Shown piece after piece: positions 56,230-64,000 of a stretch of DNA of 64,000 nucleotides (positions within the stretch are counted from its first letter, which is position 1; every line of letters begins with the position of its first letter). The stretch is from Panulirus ornatus (Eukaryota; Arthropoda; Malacostraca; Decapoda; Palinuridae). The notes under the pieces are model-generated. The model searched no databases and was not told the origin of the DNA. It saw nothing but the letters and a program-made list of their open reading frames with translations. Where the stretch lies: assembly GCF_036320965.1 (NCBI RefSeq), contig NC_092251.1, forward strand, positions 4,108,501-4,172,500, in the 5' to 3' direction. A program made the translations under genes and the position numbers.

Positions 56230-56620
56230 AATGATTCTTGAACGATAGATTTATTGGCTGAAGTCATGGCTGTTGTGGGAGGCGCGGGCAGGACGCCGGA
56301 CGGGACGCAGGGCATGACGGACCTGCCTTGAGGACTCGTCCGGCCTCCAGTGTCCGGCGCCGGGCGGGCCGACACTCTGGCGGCGCTAGGGCGGCGACGT
56401 TCAGGGGCGCCTGCCAACCCACATCACCAGCGAGACTTCCTACTCAGCGGAGAGTACTAATACCCGCTACCAGCTTCCCGTGTGAGGCCGAGGATTATGT
56501 TACTTCTGAGGCTGGGTGATTCAAGAGTTCAATTTAGTAGCGGGGCGCAACCATTCAGTGGTGAGGAGGCCCACCTCCGACGCCGCTACGAGAAGCTCAT
56601 AGAGCTCTTAGTAGGAAGGA
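56230..56620. other. Short GC-rich, CpG-rich patch
   Basis: CpG density rises sharply at 56280-56420. Both strands have short open frames, none recognised. It could be a promoter or exon, or a transposon piece. Confidence 0.3.
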
Positions 56621-56899
56621 GGGAGGAGGGAGGAGGGAGGGTTGGGATGGAAAGTGGGTGATATAGGATTAGGTGGACGATTGATAAATTGAGGGTGGGA
56701 TAATGGGTTACACGAGGAGGAAGATACATAAGAGTTGATAGGTAAACTTGGGTTGGGTTGTGGTGGTAAATGAAGCTAAAGATTTATATCTACAATTGTA
56801 AATTGTCTGGTGGACAACCTTGGGTTTATGTGTTGTTCTGGACGGGGTCACCATGACTCTGGAGATCATTTCCTTTGCAGAAATGATTGTATTTTGTGT

Positions 56900-57660
56900 C
56901 CCAAATATTCCGACCCACAGTTGCCTGCCGCTCATCACTATGTGCCACCCACAGCCCCATGTCATCCATCGTTCTGTCATTCATCTTTCCATACCACACT
57001 CACGAATCCGTGCCATCCATTGCCCGTGCCGCTCACAGCTCCGAGCTACAAAATCATCCACTGCCACCCAAAGCCTGTGCCATCCACCGCCCCTTGCCAT
57101 CCACCTCCCCGTGCCACCCAACATAAGACCTCCCACAGCACGCCCACGCACACCACCTTCAATCAAACTGTAACCCAGAATTAACCAACACCACACGCGA
57201 CCCGTCATTATCACTGTTATCTACCACACACTGTACCTCACCCAATTCTGGCACCACACCACTATGCTTCACCATCCACTGCTCTCCACCACTTTCTACT
57301 GTCCGCTATCCACTGCCCCTCGCTTCTTTCTATCCCAAACTCATTAATGATGGAAACGTCAATGCTATCCATCGTTCTTTACTATCCAGTGATATTCAGC
57401 ACCTTCTGCTATCCACTGCCATCCACTGTGGTGGGTGGGTAGATGTCTACTATCCACGTCTGTCCGCAACCACCGCCATCCACCACTTAATTACCTCCAA
57501 TACCTACTGTCCCCCTCCCCTTGTCCCCTTTCAGTAACCCCATTATCCTTCACTAGTACGTCCTTCCACAATCTGTTCATTATTCATTGCTCTTCACCAC
57601 TACTCTCCACCATCCACTCCTGTCAACTGTCTACTGACATCCACCACCCACTATTCCTCA
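56900..57660. repeat. Diverged (CCATCCAC/TATCCACTG)-rich low-complexity region
   Basis: The 8-10 bp words ccatccac, tatccactg and gccaccca recur dozens of times without fixed spacing. Frames across it are rich in His, Pro and Ser for that reason. Confidence 0.7.
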
Positions 57661-57779
57661 CTAGTGTCTGGTGTCTACCGTCTACATCCGTCCACCAACC
57701 ACTGGTCGTCTTCCCCTGGCATGAAGCGGAACTCTCCACACACCATATCTCACTCCACCTTTAGTTATCCTTTCCATGT

Positions 57780-58540
57780 AAGAGGAGGGGATAGGAGGGG
57801 TGATGGGATTAGTCGAGGTTACGAGGGATGGAAGGGAGACAGAAGTTGGAGGGAAGAGAGGGATATGAAAGCTGAAGAAGACAATGTTGCTGAACCAAGT
57901 TCGTACGGAGGAAGACGACGCGTTGTGCCCAATCTACGACACTTGCCAACATCGTAGGCGTCCCTTGCATCATGGCAGCTGAAGGCTTTGAAGCAACATG
58001 CATCGTAGGAAAGACTTTTCTTGTCGTTTTAACCATGCACGCAACAGACTGTCTGGCACGTGTATAACAAGCAAGATGCGTAGTGAGGTGTTTCCATAAT
58101 TCCCTTACGATATTATCCACATTTCAGATGCTTGACTTTAGTGTCAGATCTACTCTGAAGTATGTGGACCTAGGCATGATCGGCTTTTGATTGGTGACCT
58201 GTTCCACGCGGATATATGGCCCCGAAGGACACATCCTCACTGTGATATTGGGGGTGTACAACACTGGCCTTATGCCTGGCCAAAATCCCTTCGTTCTCGT
58301 ACGTTCTCAAGTTATGGCTCCAGGCGGAGTTCATGGCACTGGGAGAATACATCACGACGATTAGGAAAGAATCGACGTAAGACTGACCAACTGCGCACTT
58401 CGTACATCCCGTTGGCAGCGAGCGAGATACCTTTACAGTGCGATTCCTGTGGCAGATGTCTTGTGGTTGTGTTTTCTGTCGCGTCTCCACGTTACAGCAG
58501 TGGCGTGTGTTCCCTCAGAGCTCCCTCGGGTGATCCATAA
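57780..58540. other. Unassigned region with overlapping frames on both strands
   Basis: Minus-strand frames of 103 codons (57809-58120) and 106 codons (58170-58490) and a plus-strand frame of 117 codons (58187-58540) overlap. No family was recognised. The first has an even, non-repetitive composition and might be a transposon remnant. Confidence 0.25.
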
Positions 58541-59086
58541 AGCCAATAGACCCACCTAAAGTATCATCCTGATTCATTCTTGATCTCGGGTCGCGGTACT
58601 TCGAGATGAGAACCAACACTGATTCAGTTCAAGGTGGTTGTGCCTCGAAATCGTCTGCAGTCGTTTCAGAAAATAATTCCTATTTTTCTGATGTATTTCA
58701 GCAAATGTTCTCCCTTTTCTTTTCCTGATTGATCTTTTTCCTTTAAGTTTAAATGTGTAGAAGGGACAAATCTTCTTGATTCCCAAACATCACCGAAGAC
58801 CCGAAATAAATCCATTCATAGAAAAAAAGACATGTTCAAAAAATAAATTGCATAGATAAAATGTGATAATTCATACTTTGGAACATGAATATGCAAAATC
58901 GATACATGATATGTTTTTATGTCTTCGCAATGTAGAATCAAGGAGGAAGACAACTGGTTCAAGATGGAATTATAATTAGATTGGTAAGCCAGACCCCGAA
59001 GGACTCTGCCTGTTTAGGACTATATCTGTCCAGGACCTTGGCTGGAAGTTCATGTGGGACATGCAAGTTTCCTTATAAGTCCCAGC

Positions 59087-59288
<202 letters not shown>

Positions 59289-59289
59289 G

Positions 59290-59441
59290 AGGGAGCGGGG
59301 GGCTGGAAATCCTCCCCTCTCTTTTTTTTTTAATTTTCCAAAAGAAGGAACAGAGGGGGCCAGGTGAGGATATTCCAAAAAAGGCCCAGTCCTCTGTTCT
59401 TAACGCTACCTCGCTAACGCGGGAAATGGCGAATAGTTAAA

Positions 59442-59442
<1 letters not shown>
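59290..59442 (-). repeat. Interspersed repeat family A, copy 3, between two (TA)n arrays
   Basis: The minus strand starts ctattcgccatttcccgcgt, then tagcgaggtagcgttaagaa, cagaggactgggcc, and ends with a T/C-rich tail (ggaaaattaaaaaaaaaaga in this orientation) and gatttccagcc. At about 150 bp it is the longest of the three copies. Confidence 0.85.

Positions 59443-59445
<3 letters not shown>

Positions 59446-59516
<71 letters not shown>
59446..59516. repeat. (TA)n array
   Basis: About 35 TA units on the other side of repeat family A copy 3, ending in a short (CA)n. Confidence 0.96.
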
Positions 59517-59526
<10 letters not shown>

Positions 59527-59680
59527 GTTACTAATACAGAACCCTAAAGGTTTAACTCTCGCTTAGCCTCTCTATCTTCAGCCTTTCTCTTCAAGTCATC
59601 GTAACCCACTCCTGGCCTTCGATTCACCAAGCATAGCTTTCCCTTTTTCTCGTGGTCTTTTTCCCCTCGTATCTTTCCTC

Positions 59681-59682
<2 letters not shown>

Positions 59683-59711
<29 letters not shown>

Positions 59712-59743
59712 AAGAAGAAGAAGAAGACGACGAAGAAGAAGAA
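59683..59743. repeat. (GAA)n trinucleotide repeat
   Basis: About twenty GAA triplets with a GAC interruption. Confidence 0.95.
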
Positions 59744-60001
59744 AAGGATCGAACTCCTCCATTCTATTTGCAGATAGGAACCATTCCACTCACATGGGCG
59801 ACAGATCGTAAGATTGACTCAGAGTATCAACTGGTACAAGAGAACTCTTGATCCTTCTCAGAACTGTGGGATCATCAGAAACGCAATTCTCACTGACGGC
59901 AACGCGCGTGTGTTCTCTTGCTTCATCTGTTCTCACACGCACAAAAAAAAAAAAAAATGTTAGAAACAAGCTTTTTAACTGCTTCACCTCGATGCCCGGA
60001 G

Positions 60002-60427
60002 CTAGCTTGTGCAAGCAATGTTGATGATAGATGACCTGTGGTGAAGGACGCATGAAACAGAATCTTGCATGCTCACAGACGCTTGACGGACGTGTTTGGA
60101 AATTTCACCTGGAAGCTCCAGACGAACAATAATATCACTGACGAAGTTCTTGTGTCTATCTTTAGCTAAGTTTGGCAAAGATGCAGCTCCTGAGGTCGAC
60201 AGGCATTTCGTATGCTGGCGGTGGATGTCATAATGCACAGCTAAAGTGGACTTTGATGCTAATATAATTAGTCCATTCTCCACTGTATACATCAAGGCAT
60301 CTTCTCCTGGTGTTGCGTTTGCGAGTAGATCATGTAACGTCTCGAGTTTTGGCCAAAAGGGAAATAAGTGAGAATATATGTTCTTGTTGACTTTCTTATT
60401 TCCAGAAGAACCATACTTGAAGATCAT
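60002..60427 (-). other. 141-codon open frame, unassigned
   Basis: It opens at an ATG (60425-60427) and has an even amino-acid composition with no repeat content, e.g. SHLFPFWPKLETLHDLLAN and DIIVRLELPGEISKHVRQ. No family was recognised. It could be a transposon-derived or genuine exon. No splice partner was found. Confidence 0.25.
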
Positions 60428-60839
60428 CTTCCAAGCAAATCATGTTACGTAATCAAGCAAACTACACATAGTGTAAGCAGATTGTTTGAAACACTGAAGT
60501 GCCAAAAGGAAACATAAAGATGCTTCGTGTGCCATGTTTGATGTAGTGTTTACTTGGAAAACTATAATCGTATACTTCAAACAACTTTGTTTTCTATCAT
60601 CAGCACTGACTATATGAGTTTTCTTCGTTATTCCAAATATTGTTTACAGTACGTAAAGATTGAACACTCTCATAAGTGATTACGATAGTAGACAGAAAGA
60701 CTGACAGATAGACAGACATGCAGATAGACAGTCATTTAGACGCATATAACACGAGAATCAGAAGAAAGACAGACAGCCATCATGTGTCAGGATGTAGACA
60801 GCGATGATAGATGACCTTGGACCTAATTGTAACGTGTCA

Positions 60840-61132
60840 GGTGTATATGAAAACTGCAAAAAGAAAATCTTGGTCGAGTAAAGACGGAAGATGTGTGGGG
60901 TGTGTCTATGTTGTCGGGTGAAGGGGTACAGTGACGGGGCACCACCGCCTCCACGGGGTACCACCATCACCAGGAGTAGGAGGAGGTGGAGGAGGTAAAT
61001 ACGGGCGACCCACGTCGCAGAGGTCCTGGCCATCACTGCTCTGAGAACTGGTTTTGCAAGGTCGTTCTTGTCATACTGCACCCAGCCATTAGGTGTTATT
61101 TTAACCTCCTCCCCTCGCTTCTTGGTGCCCGC

Positions 61133-61135
<3 letters not shown>
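60840..61135 (-). other. Open frame with a signal-peptide-like segment, unassigned
   Basis: The frame reads GEEVKITPNGWVQYDKNDLA, then MARTSATWVARIYLLHLLLL and LVMVV, starting next to a (GA)n array. The second Met (near 61038) would begin a convincing signal peptide. Donor-like GT sites follow (CTG|gtgatg and others) but none is strong. A first coding exon of a minus-strand secreted protein is possible; linkage to the adipolin-like gene 51 kb away is speculative. Confidence 0.25.

Positions 61136-61138
<3 letters not shown>

Positions 61139-61214
<76 letters not shown>
61139..61214. repeat. (TC)n microsatellite
   Basis: About 38 TC units. Confidence 0.97.
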
Positions 61215-61216
<2 letters not shown>

Positions 61217-61259
61217 GTCTTACGACCTTACGAAATCGTCGTCGCACGGACTCGTATGT

Positions 61260-62815
61260 AAGTAGAGTGTGGTAGGTACATGTTAGTAGATTGGTAGGTA
61301 TTCTGTTTTTGTTTCTGCACGTCAGTCTGTCTGTCTGTCTGTGTCTGTCTTCCCTTGTCTATGGGTTTCGTAGTTCCTTGGGTGCCACTGAGCAATTCCG
61401 GGGCGAAATTGGTTCTGTTTGTAGGTACAACAATCCTGGCAGTAACGTATGAATTAACGGTTTTGGACTCCAGGAGAGTAGATGCGTTAGTAGTGATGCG
61501 CATGAGGACGATATGTGTTGTTAGACCAGTGTGTACTGAAACGGTTCGGAATTATGGAGAGGATGAGTGAAGAGAGACTGACTGAGAGGATCTACGTGGT
61601 AGATATAGGAGCAGCCAGAGTGAAGACCAAGAGAACAAAAGGATAGAATAAAGGAAGCTTTAGGGTCTTATGTTTGAATATTTCAGGGAGGCGAGAGGTA
61701 TGCATGGGAAAGAAATAATTGATCATGATTGTATATGGGGAGCGACGTGCTGCGAGTAGAATGACCCATGAAAAATGAAGTATCAAAGGTTAAGCACTGG
61801 GTTTTCACTGGGCTATGGCTGTCATCATCAACGAGGTTGTATCATTATCAGTGGACAAAAAGAGTACTGTGTAGTAAAGGTTCTTTTTACTCTAAAGGAA
61901 CCTACCTTACTCTGCTCTCACGAAGAGCGCAGCCACAAAACTGCAGGCGTACCAAAAGAAGAGTCTCAGGGGTAAATAACCTTTAGTGTATTGTGTATAC
62001 GATCCGTCGTGTTTAGAGTAAGATCTTCAGTGCGTTGTGCGTGTGTGTAAACACCTTCGTACCGTATTCTTTGTGTGCCCGCCAACGTTTTCTAAGTGTT
62101 ACTTCTAATGCGCTTCACGTTTTGGCTCTTGTGTTACGGGCGGTTAGTTTCTCGTGCTGCTTCCAGTACGTAGCTCGTTTTAATTAGTAGTATTAACATG
62201 CTTATCTTACTACTTTATGGATGGTAAGTTTGTAAGTCAAGTGTTTCTCATAATGTTACGTGTGTTGCTATGACTATGATAATGAGACTCCTGCTATTAA
62301 CTATGTTACAACCAATGTTTTGAGTAGATTATGTTACACTGTGTCAGAAGTATTCGTCTATTGTGTTATATGTATGTATTTACTGTGAGACAAGCATCAA
62401 TTTGCAGAGTTATAAGCGTTAGTTTACTAAGACAAACATCAACTTACAGAGTTCTAAGCGCTTGTTTACTGTTGAAATTGTCAACTCCCTGTTTTATGTA
62501 TGTGTGTTAATCTATTGTTTGTTACTTTTCTCTGTCAACCCATCATGATACAGGGGCTAATGCTACTGACTCAGAATTCCATGGAAACATTGATTTAAAA
62601 CAATATGTTACATTAGCACTTGTAGCATCCATATAACACATAATGCATTAACGTATTAGCACCTGTAAAACCAAATCACAAAAGGATTATTACGTATAAC
62701 AGTTGATTGTTTGTAAGGAAGTAGCTACGTGTGCCATGTCTATTACTGTATTGCTGATATTCACTTCGCCCTGCAGTGTTTACTAACATCAGTGTGCAAC
62801 ACGCTCGTCAGCAAG
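61260..62815. other. Unassigned AT-rich sequence
   Basis: (TCTG)n lies near 61322-61345. No gene was recognised. Confidence 0.4.
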
Positions 62816-62824
62816 AATATCAGT

Positions 62825-63110
62825 GATGCTAATAGTAGCAGTAAGACTAGTAGCAGTAGCGGCAACAGTAACAGTAAAAGCAGCAGAAGCAGAAGAAGCA
62901 GCAGTAGCAGTACCAGTAGTAGTAGTAGCAACAGCAAAGTTAGGAGGAGGAATAATAGTAACGGTAAAGTTATTACTGTTGGATGTAGAACAGCCATTAG
63001 TAACGTCCGTGCTGCATATATCAGTAACAGCGGTAACAGCAGTAAGAGGAACGACAGTAGCAGTAATGTAGAATACCAGTAGGAACAGTAGTAGCAGAAA
63101 GAGGAGCAAT
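62825..63110. repeat. (AGT/AGC)n trinucleotide array
   Basis: About 285 bp of imperfect AGT, AGC and AAC triplets (agtagcagtag…), keeping frames open on both strands (Ser/Ala/Val/Leu runs). Confidence 0.93.
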
Positions 63111-63166
63111 ATTAGCGGGAACAGCAGAACTGTCTTCGTAAGAGATGAGGTAGCACCTTGTGGTGC

Positions 63167-63170
<4 letters not shown>

Positions 63171-63211
<41 letters not shown>
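63171..63211. repeat. (GT)n microsatellite
   Basis: About 20 GT units. Confidence 0.95.
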
Positions 63212-63639
63212 ATATTGAGGCCACCTTACTTAAACACCAGGTGAGCTCATCGGGTCCTTGAGGCAGACGGCACACCTGTAATAAAGTGAATCACTTCGTG
63301 TGCGGTGATTTAATCACATCATGACATCAACGTGGACTTAAGCGATGATAAACGACCCGAGAGGAGGAGGAGGAGGAGGAGAGACAGACCACCTCACAGT
63401 ACACGCTCGTACAGACGTCATGGGAAGATTAGAATCCACAGTTTGGATTCAATGACTTTGACGTCTTTCGTTCGCTATGCCGTGTGGAGGAAGACACAAA
63501 ACTCCCATGGGTGTCAATTAGTCCCTTTGCAGCAACGGCAGCAGCAGCTTGCCTGTGATCGTTAAGTCACCCTTGACCTTATCAACTGAAGTAGGTCTCT
63601 CACACTTAGCCGTAAAACGGACGGGTCAGCGAACCTCTC

Positions 63640-63823
63640 TACAGTGAAACCTCGCCCTACGGTAAGGAGATCGAGAGCGCCGAAGAACTCGCCACTTCGA
63701 TGCTTGAAGCCTCCTTCGCACGATAGTTTTTCCCGCCTATTTTTCTTCGACGGCGTCGCTCTCGCCGAACCTTCTCTGTAGGACTACTGGGGTGAGCTCC
63801 AGCTTATGGAGGTTTCGACACTA
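63640..63823. mobile_element. MITE-like element with pogo/Tigger-type ends
   Basis: Left end TACAGTGAAACCTCGCCCTA and right end TTATGGAGGTTTCGACACTA are imperfect inverted repeats flanked by TA, the target site of pogo/Tigger transposons, whose ends read CAGT.(G)AACCTCG. The 180-bp interior has further inverted words (GAGCGCCGAAG versus GTCGCTCTCGCCG) and no coding capacity. Confidence 0.5.
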
Positions 63824-64000
63824 CTTCAGGTTTATTGTTTCGCACTTGGGTGTTATGGGCAGCGACAAAATACGTAAACACAGGAGCCATTATGGAGATC
63901 GTGTGTCCGCCACTCGTGCTCAAGACGTCTGGAGGGGTTTATGACTCTCTCTCGACTTCGAAGTGGTTGGTTTACGCAATGTCTTTTTGACGGTGTTAGT

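Noticed and set aside
59544..59789. 81-codon minus-strand frame with a poly-Leu stretch resembling a signal anchor
   Set aside because: The Leu run is the translation of (GAA)n on the opposite strand. The remainder has no recognised motif.
62729..63110. Ser/Asn-rich and Val/Ala-rich frames on both strands
   Set aside because: All derive from the imperfect (AGT/AGC/AAC)n array.

Overview
The window looks like animal nuclear DNA, most likely from a decapod crustacean or another arthropod with a large, repeat-rich genome. The reasons are split genes with GT-AG introns, a very high density of long dinucleotide arrays ((TC/GA)n, (GT/AC)n, (TA)n), many short minisatellites, tRNA-derived retroposons with (TA)n tails, and decayed non-LTR retrotransposons. 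The species call is an inference from repeat style, not from a diagnostic gene. There is no sign of bacterial operons, CRISPR arrays or phage.

One protein-coding gene can be assembled with confidence. It lies on the minus strand between 9209 and 3214: six exons (8856-9209, 5544-5781, 5179-5342, 4084-4274, 3683-3799, 3214-3271) with GT-AG borders, compatible phases throughout, and a stop codon. They encode 373 residues of a secreted C1q/TNF-related protein of the adipolin/erythroferrone (FAM132, CTRP12/CTRP15) family. The order is a Ser/Gln-rich N-terminal segment, a DPxxTWxxF block, a basic cluster, six collagen GXY triplets, and a C-terminal C1q domain ending in the family signature GSSFSAALIGT. 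The start is not settled. A phase-compatible candidate first exon with a hydrophobic core lies at 9993-10148; a more distant promoter is also possible. The introns carry a 17-bp minisatellite next to a splice donor, a decayed LINE endonuclease fragment and one copy of a local interspersed repeat.

Layout: 1-3.2 kb, repeats and presumed 3' flank; 3.2-9.2 (10.15) kb, the adipolin-like gene; 10-28 kb, SSRs, a 30-bp minisatellite and LINE relics at 13.3 and 15.6-16.0 kb; 28.3-28.95 kb, a GC-rich promoter-like island with two TGACGTCA sites, three CCAAT boxes and a CGG repeat; 29.0-29.35 kb, a long purine tract and then a pyrimidine tract; 30-38 kb, SSRs, LINE relics at 31.2 and 36.9 kb, and two of the clearest SINEs; 38.7-42.1 kb, three short-unit minisatellites, two sharing a TTGATCCT core; 42-50 kb, mostly featureless AT-rich DNA; 50.3-51 kb, a LINE reverse-transcriptase relic; 51-64 kb, SSRs, a retroposon copy, a (TA)n-embedded interspersed repeat and a pogo/Tigger-like MITE at the right end.

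Most open frames in the window are translations of simple repeats and are not annotated as genes. Apart from the C1q gene, no other cellular gene could be supported. Several unassigned frames are listed at low confidence.
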